Assembly (NCBI GenBank): GCA_012728445.1 | Contig: JAAYFA010000092.1 | Span: forward strand, 1-10,435 | Source of the DNA: Clostridiales bacterium | GTDB taxonomy: Bacteria > Bacillota > Clostridia > Oscillospirales > Acutalibacteraceae | DNA length: 10,435 nt | Reading direction: 5' to 3' | Part shown: piece after piece, positions 1-6,365 of the stretch | Layout of the letters: every line of letters starts with the position of its first letter | Position numbering within the stretch: position 1 is the first letter of the stretch | The notes under the pieces: model-generated | What the model was told of the DNA's origin: nothing | Databases searched by the model: none | Seen by the model: only the letters and a program-made list of their open reading frames with translations | Position numbers and translations under genes: made by a program

Positions 1-110
1 GAAAAGTATTTTTTGCCGACAAACACGCCTTGGCCGTTCGCCTGCGCTTCCGCTTGCGTCATGCCCGCGCACGCGCAATGCGCGCTACCGAGGACCGCGG
101 TGGGATTCGC
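1..110 (-). pseudogene. possible remnant of FAD-dependent disulfide oxidoreductase C-terminal domain (runs off left edge)
   Basis: Read on the minus strand in the same frame as the nucleotidyltransferase, right after its stop, the DNA stays open to the window edge. It gives a stretch containing PTAV, nine residues, then GMTQAEAQANG and VGKKYF. This spacing resembles the start of the dimerisation domain of dihydrolipoamide dehydrogenase/mercuric reductase proteins (PTAVFTDPEIASVGMTEAEA followed by a VGKFPF-like strand), but the usual TDPEIA segment is not conserved. The only ATG in frame (position 62) has no ribosome binding site and would begin in the middle of the domain. It is therefore read as a decayed fragment, or possibly as the start of an unrelated gene beyond the edge. 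This rests on a short resemblance seen by eye. Confidence 0.28.
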
Positions 111-1478
111 TCACCAGCCGTAGACTTCGCTACCCCACTTTTTTTCGATCAGGGTTTGCTCGGTGTAAATCAGGGTGTTGTCCGGCACATCTTTGTTGAG
201 CAGGACGCCGGCGCCGATGACGCTGTAGGGGCCGATTTTTACGCCCGGCATGAGGATGGCGTTGACGCCTGTGCGGCAATAGTCGCCAAGGTAGACGAAG
301 TCGGCATAACCGTCCGCAAACTCTCTGCGGCCTTTGACACGCTGGATGGTATAGCCATCGTCAAAGCGCAGGCTGCCGCAAACCGTGGCGGCGCCGAGGT
401 CGGTGTTTTCGCCGATGATGGCGTTCATTTCCATATAATGGTACAAATAGACACGGTCTAAGATGATGCCGCAAAGTTCCGCCGCGTGGCTGACGATGCA
501 CTCGTTGCCGATAGTCGACTCCCGCTCCACAAAGCAGGCGTTGCGTATGCGGTTGTCGTTGCCGATGACCACGTTGTCTTGAATAATTGCACCGTTCTTA
601 ATTTCGGTATTATCGCCTACGATGATGTTGCCTTCGATGATAACATTTTTGCCGATGTGGCTGTTTTTGCCGAGTTTAACAAAACCCGTGATAGAGGCGG
701 TGGGGTCAATGGTGGCGCCGTCGGCGAGTTCGTTTTGTGTGAGGGCAGAGCAGCGTGCGGTGTTGATGCCGGCGTTTGCCGCTAAGATGTGCCAAGGTTT
801 GTCGATGTCGTAAAGTGGTTTTTCCGCCACGACGGCGCCGAGCTGCATGCCCCGCTTCATTTCATCCGCGATGGAGAGCTCCAAAAACGCTTCGATGGGG
901 GGCATCATACCCACTTCCGTATAAGTAAAGCGGGCGGAGTTGTATTGCAGGCAGTCCATAAAATCAGCCGGAAGGGCAAAGCCGCCGAAGAAGTGCGTGC
1001 TTTCGTCCCTGGAATGGCCCCAGATTTCGTGAACCCGGGCATCCTTTACGTTACAGCCGATGTAATCGCTGCTGCGGTGTGTAACCGGGGCGACCAGTGC
1101 TTTCGCCATGCCGTCTTTTTTGTAGGCGGCGACCAGGCGTTCCAAGTCGCTGTCGGCCGCAATCGTATCGCCGTACAGGGCGAGGAAGCTGTCGCCTTGT
1201 ATATACTCTTTTGCACAGAGCAGGGAAAAAGCGGCGCCTTTTGGGGCCTTGTCGACAATTATCGTGACATTTTTATAATCCCTGAAGTAGGCCCTAACTT
1301 CTTCCACAAAGCGGTTGCCGACGAGGATAATGTTGTCAAAACCCATGGCGGTCAAGGCGTCCACGGCGTAGGCCGCAAGAGGTTTGTTGGAAACGGGCAT
1401 CATGGCTTTACAGCGGATTTGCGCATACGGCCAAAGCTTGGTGCCCGCACCGGCGCAAAGTATAACAGCGGTGTTCAT
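111..1478 (-). CDS. sugar-1-phosphate nucleotidyltransferase with left-handed beta-helix domain (GlmU/RmlA-like)
   Basis: 455 residues. It likely transfers a nucleotidyl group from an NTP to a sugar-1-phosphate, giving an NDP-sugar in the cytoplasm. Residues 1-33 carry the nucleotide-binding loop LCAGAGTKLWPY followed by CKAMMPVSNKP. The canonical GxGTR is GAGTK here, a conservative change. YGDT at 102-105 holds the likely metal-binding Asp104, and KPWHILAAN is at 227-235. From about 255 to 430 there are hexapeptide repeats (for example HIGKNVIIEGNIIVGDN, then MPGVKIGPYSVIGAGV) forming a left-handed beta-helix as in GlmU and archaeal ST0452-type enzymes. In that group the helix may carry an acetyltransferase site, which cannot be confirmed here. 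The ATG start has AAAGGA 8 nt upstream (1487-1492). The gene is divergent from an oxidoreductase/aminotransferase pair, suggesting a shared sugar pathway. The sugar and NTP are unknown. Confidence 0.9.
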   Translation of the reverse strand: MNTAVILCAGAGTKLWPYAQIRCKAMMPVSNKPLAAYAVDALTAMGFDNIILVGNRFVEEVRAYFRDYKNVTIIVDKAPKGAAFSLLCAKEYIQGDSFLALYGDTIAADSDLERLVAAYKKDGMAKALVAPVTHRSSDYIGCNVKDARVHEIWGHSRDESTHFFGGFALPADFMDCLQYNSARFTYTEVGMMPPIEAFLELSIADEMKRGMQLGAVVAEKPLYDIDKPWHILAANAGINTARCSALTQNELADGATIDPTASITGFVKLGKNSHIGKNVIIEGNIIVGDNTEIKNGAIIQDNVVIGNDNRIRNACFVERESTIGNECIVSHAAELCGIILDRVYLYHYMEMNAIIGENTDLGAATVCGSLRFDDGYTIQRVKGRREFADGYADFVYLGDYCRTGVNAILMPGVKIGPYSVIGAGVLLNKDVPDNTLIYTEQTLIEKKWGSEVYGW

Positions 1479-1528
1479 AAAAACAGTCCTTTCGTATAGG
1501 CAGCTTGCGCCGCAGATTGTTCGAGCTG

Positions 1529-1537
1529 ATTATAACA
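1529..1537 (-). promoter_or_regulatory. extended -10 promoter for the nucleotidyltransferase gene
   Basis: On the minus strand the sequence reads TGTTATAAT, a perfect TG-n-TATAAT extended -10 element, about 50 nt upstream of the ATG. No good -35 box is seen at 16-18 bp spacing, which extended -10 promoters can tolerate. Confidence 0.55.
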
Positions 1538-1686
1538 CAATCATTTGCCGCTTTATAGTGTTGATTTTTAGCATTCTTTATTTTTATTGGTGATCATGAT
1601 AATAAATCTGTCATTTTAAAGGATAATTCAAGGTTCATCGGTTATAATCATTAGGATCATCAGAAAAAAACGCAAAAATGATCTAA

Positions 1687-1715
1687 TTGACAAAGCACCT
1701 CGGATTATGTAAAAT
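1687..1715 (+). promoter_or_regulatory. sigma-A promoter for the oxidoreductase-aminotransferase operon
   Basis: TTGACA (1687-1692), a 17-bp spacer and TAAAAT (1710-1715) form a near-consensus vegetative promoter. Transcription would start near 1722, giving a leader of roughly 94 nt before the ATG at 1816. Confidence 0.75.
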
Positions 1716-1815
1716 GACTATGAATTAAAGAAATATGATGATGCGTGGCGCGACTGATTGGAATCACTTTTTTGAATGGAGTTCGTATTGGTACGCGTTA
1801 ATAAGAGAGGCAGGG

Positions 1816-2874
1816 ATGTTCCAACCAATGAAAAAACTAGCGATGATAGGATGCGAAGGAATCGGCAGTGTTCACCTGGAGCATTTTTTGCAGTTCAAGG
1901 ATATTGTAGAGCTTGCCGGCTTTTGCGACCTTGTGCCGGAAAAGGCACAGAATTTTTGCGATATAGCGGGCAGCGGCAAGGCCTACAAAGACTTTAAGGC
2001 CATGTATGACGAAGTGAAGCCGGACATGGTTTTTATCTGTGTGCCACCTTTTGCGCATGGCGAAATTGAATTAGAAACCATCCGCCGCGGTATCCATTTT
2101 TTTGTGGAAAAACCGTTGGCGCTTACAGCCGAAATGGCCCGTGACATTGCCGCCAAAGTGAAAGAAGCAGGGATTATTGCGGCGGCCGGCTTCCAGTGCC
2201 GTTACAGCAACCTTGTTGAACCGACCAAGCAGTTCATAGCGGAAAATAGCGTTATACTCGTTGAGGCGTCACGGATTACGGGGATGCCGGAGCTTGCGTG
2301 GTGGCACAACAAAAGCAAATCCGGCGGGATGCTGCTGGAGTCCACCATTCACCAGCTGGATATTATCCGCTACCTTTTTGATGAGCCGGAAACGGTCACG
2401 ACGATGGGTGCGAGCGGCTGGGTCAACAAAGAAAACAGCGACGTGGATGAACTGACAACGACCATGATTCGCTTTCGCAACGGTGCGCTCGGGATGCTTT
2501 CTTCCGGCTGTTATGCGACGGAAGGTGCCAGTTTTGACAGCAACATCACCTTCAGCGCCAGGGACAAACGAGCGATTCACCGCATTATTGAATCGCTCGA
2601 AATCCACGAAAAAGAGGATTTTACGCCGGGTGAGGTTGCTTACTTTGTCACCAAGGGCGACGGGGGCTTAAGTAAATCCGCTAAGATTACAAGCTACAAG
2701 CAAGAGGGCGACGCAGGGCTCGCCTGCGACCGTACGTTTATTGAAGCGGTTGTCCACGGTGACAGCTCAAAAATCCGCTCCCCTTATGACGACGCACTCA
2801 AAACGCACCTGTTTGCGCTGGCCTGCAACGAATCCCTTGCAACGGGGCAAACGGTCAAAGTGACTTATGAATAG
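1816..2874 (+). CDS. Gfo/Idh/MocA family NAD(P)-dependent oxidoreductase
   Basis: 352 residues from the chosen start. It likely oxidises a hydroxyl of a sugar, sugar phosphate or cyclitol with NAD(P). The N-terminal Rossmann fold shows KKLAMIGCEGIGSVHLEHF (6-24), a glycine-rich loop of the GxGxxG type, then a second strand ending FCDL. EKPLAL at 98-103 is the family's hallmark EKP lysine motif. SGGMLLESTIHQLDIIRYL at 169-187 matches the catalytic helix (usually GGGxxxDxGxHxxD) with His179 and Asp182 kept. An upstream ATG at 1735 would add 27 aromatic-rich residues but has no ribosome binding site. AGAGG ending at 1810 is 5 nt before the ATG at 1816. It is followed after 45 nt by a DegT aminotransferase, the pairing seen in NtdC/NtdA and aminocyclitol pathways. 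The substrate is unknown. Confidence 0.92.
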   Translation: MFQPMKKLAMIGCEGIGSVHLEHFLQFKDIVELAGFCDLVPEKAQNFCDIAGSGKAYKDFKAMYDEVKPDMVFICVPPFAHGEIELETIRRGIHFFVEKPLALTAEMARDIAAKVKEAGIIAAAGFQCRYSNLVEPTKQFIAENSVILVEASRITGMPELAWWHNKSKSGGMLLESTIHQLDIIRYLFDEPETVTTMGASGWVNKENSDVDELTTTMIRFRNGALGMLSSGCYATEGASFDSNITFSARDKRAIHRIIESLEIHEKEDFTPGEVAYFVTKGDGGLSKSAKITSYKQEGDAGLACDRTFIEAVVHGDSSKIRSPYDDALKTHLFALACNESLATGQTVKVTYE

Positions 2875-2919
2875 AATTGTTTTTTCCTAAAATATATTAT
2901 TAATCAGAGGAGGCTACCA

Positions 2920-4134
2920 ATGAGTAAGTTAGCAATCAACGGCGGTGCGCCGATTAAAACAGACCTGTTCCCCAAATGGCCGATTTATGACGAAAGAGAA
3001 GAAGAAGCACTGAAAAAAGTGCTGCACAGCGGTGTTTGGGGAACGCTCGGCAGCGAAGTCACAGCGTTTAATAAAAAGTTTGCCGCCTACCAAGGCGCCA
3101 AATTTGCGCTCGGCCTTACCAACGGCACGCATACGCTTGAAATTATTTTGCGTGCGCTCGACATTGGCCTTGGTGACGAAGTGATTGTGCCGCCTTATAC
3201 GTTCAACGCAACGGTGTCCGCCGTTTTGATGGTTGGTGCAACACCTGTTTTTGCGGATTTGGATAGCGATACGTATAACATCGACCCCGTTATGGTAGAA
3301 AAAGTTGTCACCAAGAACACAAAGGCAATTATCCCGGTGCATATTGGCGGCAGAAGCTGTGATATGGACGCAATTATGGCCATTGCGAAAAAGCACAACT
3401 TGTATGTAGTTGAAGATGCCGCACAGGCTCTGGGCGCCGAGTGGAAGGGCACGAAGCTCGGAAACATCGGTCATGCGGGTTCTTTTAGCTTTCAGGTCAG
3501 CAAAAACTTAACCGCCGGTGAAGGCGGTGCGATTATAACCAACGACGAAGACGTGTATGATAACTGTTTTTCCATCCACCACTGCGGGCGCGACATGAAA
3601 AGCGGCCTGTGGTACGACCACCCGTTTATGGGAACGAATGCTCGCATGACGGAATGGCAGGCGGCGATACTGAATGTGCAGATGGAGCGCCTTGATGCTC
3701 AGATGGAAACAAGGACACGCAATGCGGCGTACCTGAATAAAAGATTAGCGGAACTCCCCTACACCGGTACGCTCGCAGAGGATGCGCGTATCACCAAAAA
3801 CGCTTATCATCTTTTTATCTTTAAATATTTTGCCGAACAGAGCAAGGGTCTGCCCAAAGCAAAGTTTATTGAAGCGCTCAAAGCAGAGGGTATCCCCTGT
3901 GCGCCGGGTTATGTAAACCTTATTCGGCAAGGGATGCTGTATTCCCCGCAAGCGAAACGGATCCTGCGCAGCGATGCGAACTACGATATACTCCTGCCAA
4001 ACGCCGAAAGGGCTTGTTATGAAGAAGGCATATGGCTCTACCAGTACATGCTGCTCGGCACACAAAAGGATATGGACGATGTTGTTGATGCGATTGTGAA
4101 GGTTTGCGAAAATGCGGATGAGTTGATGAAATAA
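2920..4134 (+). CDS. DegT/DnrJ/EryC1/StrS family PLP-dependent aminotransferase
   Basis: 404 residues, a usual length for the family. These fold type I PLP enzymes transfer an amino group, typically from glutamate or glutamine, to a keto-sugar or keto-cyclitol. LTNGTHTLEIIL (66-77) is the phosphate-binding loop. VPPYTFNATVSAV (90-102) and PVHIGGRSCDMDAI (139-152) are family blocks. VVEDAAQALGA (163-173) carries Asp166 and Gln169, which contact the cofactor ring. SFSFQVSKNLTAGEGG (188-203) carries Lys195, the Schiff-base lysine. HHCGRDM at 220-226 matches the conserved H-GR region. The ATG has AGAGGAGG 6 nt upstream (2906-2913). The gene lies just after the Gfo/Idh oxidoreductase, which probably makes its keto substrate, and before a hairpin terminator. 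StsC-like and NtdA-like roles are both possible. Confidence 0.93.
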   Translation: MSKLAINGGAPIKTDLFPKWPIYDEREEEALKKVLHSGVWGTLGSEVTAFNKKFAAYQGAKFALGLTNGTHTLEIILRALDIGLGDEVIVPPYTFNATVSAVLMVGATPVFADLDSDTYNIDPVMVEKVVTKNTKAIIPVHIGGRSCDMDAIMAIAKKHNLYVVEDAAQALGAEWKGTKLGNIGHAGSFSFQVSKNLTAGEGGAIITNDEDVYDNCFSIHHCGRDMKSGLWYDHPFMGTNARMTEWQAAILNVQMERLDAQMETRTRNAAYLNKRLAELPYTGTLAEDARITKNAYHLFIFKYFAEQSKGLPKAKFIEALKAEGIPCAPGYVNLIRQGMLYSPQAKRILRSDANYDILLPNAERACYEEGIWLYQYMLLGTQKDMDDVVDAIVKVCENADELMK

Positions 4135-4164
4135 GGGTTCTGTGTCGCCACTCAATATCAATCA

Positions 4165-4222
4165 AAAGGGCTTGTATCAAAACGCTGAGAGTTCAGCGGT
4201 ACGATACAGCCCTTTGTCTTTT
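4165..4222. terminator. long hairpin, likely (bidirectional) terminator after the aminotransferase
   Basis: Left arm 4165-4178 (AAAGGGCTTGTATC) pairs with right arm 4203-4215 (GATACAGCCCTTT) with one bulged base. Nested inside is a second stem, CGCTGA/TCAGCG, with a GAGT loop (4183-4198). GTCTTTTGT follows on the plus strand, and TTTTGATT follows on the minus strand, so it could end transcripts from both sides. Confidence 0.7.
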
Positions 4223-4239
4223 GTAAATTTTCGATTGCA

Positions 4240-4446
4240 CTATTCGTCGGTCAATAGATAATCAATGATATTGATAGCCTTGATCCCCTCATACGATTGA
4301 ACATAGCTTTCGTCCATTGACAGGACAATTTTTTCGTAATTATCCTCTATATTTTTGAGCGGCTCCAGTTCGCTGTGCCTTGTTTGTTCCCCAAGCATGG
4401 TTTCCGTCACTTGAATATACTTTTTGACTTGTATATCAAAAACTTT
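4240..4446 (-). pseudogene. C-terminal remnant of a DUF4143-type AAA+ ATPase
   Basis: On the minus strand, upstream of a TAG at 4240-4242, an open frame of about 67 codons reads, in pieces, KKYIQVTETMLGEQTRHSEL, EPLKNIEDNYEKIVLSMD and GIKAINIIDYLLTDE. This matches the conserved C-terminal end of the family of predicted ATP-binding proteins with a DUF4143 domain (usually about 400 residues), where the pattern is YIQVTETM, then R-REL-PL--I-DNYPK-VL--D, then GI--INIIDFLL. In-frame stop codons lie just upstream (near 4447 and 4470), there is no start codon or ribosome binding site, and the ATPase half is missing. The importer promoter at 4528 now lies where the rest should be. It is a dead fragment of a gene that once extended rightwards. 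Confidence 0.75.
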
Positions 4447-4527
4447 TTATAATAACCGGCCACAATTCAGTCAATCCACGGTATATACCTCTTTGTCTTT
4501 GCACTTATAATTATTCCGTTTTATATC

Positions 4528-4556
4528 TTGACAGCACACAGGGTGGGTGATAATAT
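4528..4556 (+). promoter_or_regulatory. sigma-A promoter of the amino-acid ABC importer operon
   Basis: TTGACA (4528-4533), 17 bp, TAATAT (4551-4556), with an extended -10 TG one base before the box (4548-4549). The start of transcription would be near 4563, leaving a leader of about 22 nt with GGGAGGG before the ATG at 4585. This also rules out the TTG at 4528 as a start codon, since it is the -35 box. Confidence 0.85.
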
Positions 4557-4584
4557 GTACTCACTAAATAGGGAGGGAAATTAT

Positions 4585-5427
4585 ATGAAAAAAATCGCTT
4601 GTATTCTCTTGGCCGTTTTATTTGTCGGCTTTACGTTTGCGGGGTGCAACAGCACGAAAACCGATGGTGAAGATACCACGGTTGCAAAAAAGCAGCTGCG
4701 TGTCGGCATGGAATGCGCCTATGCACCGTTCAACTGGACACAATCCGACGACGCTAACGGGGCTGTGGCTATTCAGGGTGGCGGATATGCCAATGGGTAT
4801 GATCTGCAAATCGCCAAAAAAGTCGCTGCGGGGCTTGACCGCGAACTCGTTATTGTAAAAACCGAATGGGACGGGCTGGTGCCGTCACTGACTTCCGGTA
4901 CGATTGATGCGATTATTGCCGGTATGTCGCCGACCGACGATCGTAAACTCACGATTGATTTTTCCGACAACTATTACACCTCTGACCTGGTTGTTGTTGT
5001 ACGCAAGGACGGGGCTTTTAAAGATGCGAAGGTATTGGACGATTTTGCGGGCGCAAAAATTACCGGTCAACAGAGCACTTTCCACTATACCGTTATTGAG
5101 CAAATCAAAGATGTAAAAAAGCAAACCGCTATGCCCGACTTTGCGACGATGATCACGGCGCTTTCATCCGGAACAATCGACGGTTATATCTCCGAACGCC
5201 CGGGCGCAATTTCTGCCATGGCATCTAATCCGGAGCTCAGCTTTATTTCTTTTGAAGCAGGGAAAGGCTTTGTTGCATCGGATTCGGACATTGCGATTGC
5301 AATCGGTCTAAAAAAAGGCAGCGCGTTGGCTGAAGATATCAACAAAACGCTTGCAAGCATATCTCAGAATGAACGCCAAACAATCATGGATACCGCACTT
5401 GCTAATCAGCCTGTATCCAGCGATTAA
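4585..5427 (+). CDS. polar amino-acid ABC transporter substrate-binding lipoprotein
   Basis: 280 residues. It is a receptor anchored outside the membrane that delivers an amino acid to the permease/ATPase encoded next. Residues 1-21 are a lipoprotein signal: MKK, a hydrophobic core, then the lipobox FAGC with the lipidated Cys21. The mature protein shows the family-3 extracellular solute-binding pattern: LRVGMECAYAPFNW near 39-52, YDLQIAKKVA, and WDGLVPSLTSGTIDAIIAGM followed by SPTDDRK and DFSDNYYTSDLVVVVRKD. The second lobe has GQQST and SSGTIDGYISERPGA. GGGAGGG (4571-4577) lies 7 nt upstream of the ATG. The ligand (arginine, glutamine, histidine, cystine or other) cannot be told from sequence. 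The permease and ATPase follow in the same direction, so the three form one importer. Confidence 0.95.
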   Translation: MKKIACILLAVLFVGFTFAGCNSTKTDGEDTTVAKKQLRVGMECAYAPFNWTQSDDANGAVAIQGGGYANGYDLQIAKKVAAGLDRELVIVKTEWDGLVPSLTSGTIDAIIAGMSPTDDRKLTIDFSDNYYTSDLVVVVRKDGAFKDAKVLDDFAGAKITGQQSTFHYTVIEQIKDVKKQTAMPDFATMITALSSGTIDGYISERPGAISAMASNPELSFISFEAGKGFVASDSDIAIAIGLKKGSALAEDINKTLASISQNERQTIMDTALANQPVSSD

Positions 5428-5550
5428 ACCCGATGCGTTGGTGACACTTTAATTTTGCGGGTTGCTTTTTCCATTGATGCCAACTTGATGCGAATCCGGT
5501 CGGATTTTGCGCAGTTGGCGTATCAGAACGGGCAACCCGCTTCGCTTTTA
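5427..5550 (+). promoter_or_regulatory. nested inverted-repeat RNA structure between receptor and permease genes
   Basis: Three nested pairs are seen: GCGGGTTGC (5457-5465) with GCAACCCGC (5532-5540), GCCAACT (5479-5485) with AGTTGGC (5513-5519), and AATCCG (5493-5498) with CGGATT (5501-5506). TGCG/CGCA (5489-5492, 5510-5513) can pair in between, although it competes with the second pair for base 5513. Separately, AACCCG (5427-5432) can pair with CGGGTT (5458-5463), which is followed by GC and five Ts (5466-5470), a weak terminator-like shape. This second pairing uses the same bases as the long stem, so the two folds exclude each other. Inference: a stabilising or partial-termination element that keeps receptor output above permease output, or an attenuator. 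Confidence 0.6.
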
Positions 5551-5575
5551 CTATAAGGGAAGGTGCAGGTTTTTA

Positions 5576-6364
5576 ATGATTTTGCTTGACATGGTTCCGC
5601 AGGCGGAGTGGACGTTTTGGAAGTGGGTAGAGTTTTTCGCTTTAGACAAATGGCCTGAATTTTTAACCGGAGCAGGCGTTACACTCTTGATTTCGATAAC
5701 GGGCACTATCGTCGGCTTTATTATAGGGCTTTTGGTGGCGGTGTTTTGTAAAATCCCCGTGAAAGCAACCGATTCATTTGTTAAAACGGCTTTTATTAAG
5801 TTTTTTAAATTTTTGATGCAGGTTTACATTGAAGTGTTCCGCGGCACGCCGATGATTGTGCAGGCAATGGTCATTTATTACGGTACGGCCAGTATTTTTC
5901 ATTACAGCATGAACAGGCTGTTTGCGGGTATCTTTATTGTATCCATCAACACCGGTGCCTATCTTTCCGAAATCGTGCGCGGTGGGATAGAATCGATTGA
6001 CAAGGGGCAGTTTGAAGCGGCACATACCATTGGCCTGCGCCACGGGCAGATGATGCGGCACATCGTCCTGCCGCAAGCGATACGAAACATTATGCCGGCT
6101 ATTGGCAATGAGTTTGTTATTAATATAAAAGATACGTCAATTTTAAGTGTAATATCTGTGACGGAGTTGTTTTTTACCTCAAAATCCATTGCGGGGACCT
6201 ATTATAAATATTTTGAAACTTTTATTATAACCAGCATTATCTATTTTGTTCTGACATTTACGGTGACACGTATCCTGCGTGCAATTGAAAAGAAAATGGA
6301 TGGTCCGTCGAGCTATACCATGTTGGAAAATCAAGATGCTGCTGTTATAAAGGAGCTTGATTGA
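5576..6364 (+). CDS. polar amino-acid ABC transporter permease (HisM/GlnP family)
   Basis: 262 residues. It is an integral membrane subunit forming the import channel with the receptor and ATPase. The TM-forming stretches are GVTLLISITGTIVGFIIGLL (34-53), a segment near 93-108, one near 116-130, and a last one near 213-232. YIEVFRGTPMIVQ (84-96) is the family signature of His/Glu/Gln/Arg permeases. EAAHTIGLRHGQMMRHIVLPQ (148-168) is the cytoplasmic EAA loop that docks on the ATPase, followed by AIRNIMPAIGNEFVINIKDTSIL. The ATG at 5576 is chosen; the TTG at 5507 lies inside the upstream hairpin and would add an uncharacteristic charged tail. The ribosome binding site is modest (GGGAAGG at 5557-5563, or AGG at 5567-5569). 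The stop at 6362-6364 is one base before the ATPase start. Confidence 0.95.
   Translation: MILLDMVPQAEWTFWKWVEFFALDKWPEFLTGAGVTLLISITGTIVGFIIGLLVAVFCKIPVKATDSFVKTAFIKFFKFLMQVYIEVFRGTPMIVQAMVIYYGTASIFHYSMNRLFAGIFIVSINTGAYLSEIVRGGIESIDKGQFEAAHTIGLRHGQMMRHIVLPQAIRNIMPAIGNEFVINIKDTSILSVISVTELFFTSKSIAGTYYKYFETFIITSIIYFVLTFTVTRILRAIEKKMDGPSSYTMLENQDAAVIKELD
6349..6355 (+). promoter_or_regulatory. ribosome binding site that selects a TTG start for the ATPase
   Basis: AAAGGAG at 6349-6355 lies 10 nt before TTG at 6366, but only 1 nt before the other in-frame TTG at 6357. The nearby ATG at 6370 is out of frame and soon stops. The start is therefore most likely TTG at 6366. Confidence 0.65.
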
Positions 6365-6365
6365 T

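Larger units (their letters stand above)
1479..1815. other. divergent intergenic region with two promoters and GATCAT motifs
   Basis: This AT-rich region separates the minus-strand nucleotidyltransferase from the plus-strand oxidoreductase. It holds the extended -10 for the left gene, the TTGACA/TAAAAT promoter for the right genes, and three GATCAT/ATGATC hexamers (1592-1597, 1655-1660, 1678-1683). The last two are inverted relative to each other, and the last lies 3 bp upstream of the -35 box, so it could be an operator. No coding sequence is recognised. The in-frame stretch 1735-1815 before the oxidoreductase start is most likely untranslated leader. Confidence 0.55.

Noticed and set aside
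69..86. GC-rich palindrome near the end of the nucleotidyltransferase gene as a terminator
   Set aside because: The stem CGCGC/GCGCG with a 3-nt loop has no T run on the minus strand.
789..1499. Long open frame on the plus strand (236 codons), and another at 30-461
   Set aside because: Both are antisense shadows of the nucleotidyltransferase, whose motifs are clear on the minus strand. Neither translation shows a recognisable domain.
1755..1773. TGATT/AATCA hairpin followed by six Ts in the oxidoreductase leader as an attenuator
   Set aside because: The stem is only 5 bp with a 2-nt loop, too weak to terminate. It was kept only as a note.
4528..4584. Upstream TTG start extending the substrate-binding protein by 19 residues
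   Set aside because: That TTG is part of the -35 box, and the -10 lies within the extension. A perfect ribosome binding site precedes the ATG at 4585, where the lipoprotein signal begins.
5507..5575. Upstream TTG start extending the permease by 23 residues
   Set aside because: It lies at the edge of the innermost hairpin stem, has no ribosome binding site, and adds a charged tail not typical of the family.
5427..5575. Lysine, glycine or T-box type riboswitch before the permease
   Set aside because: No known conserved core could be recognised, the element is short, and it lies inside an operon instead of in a leader.
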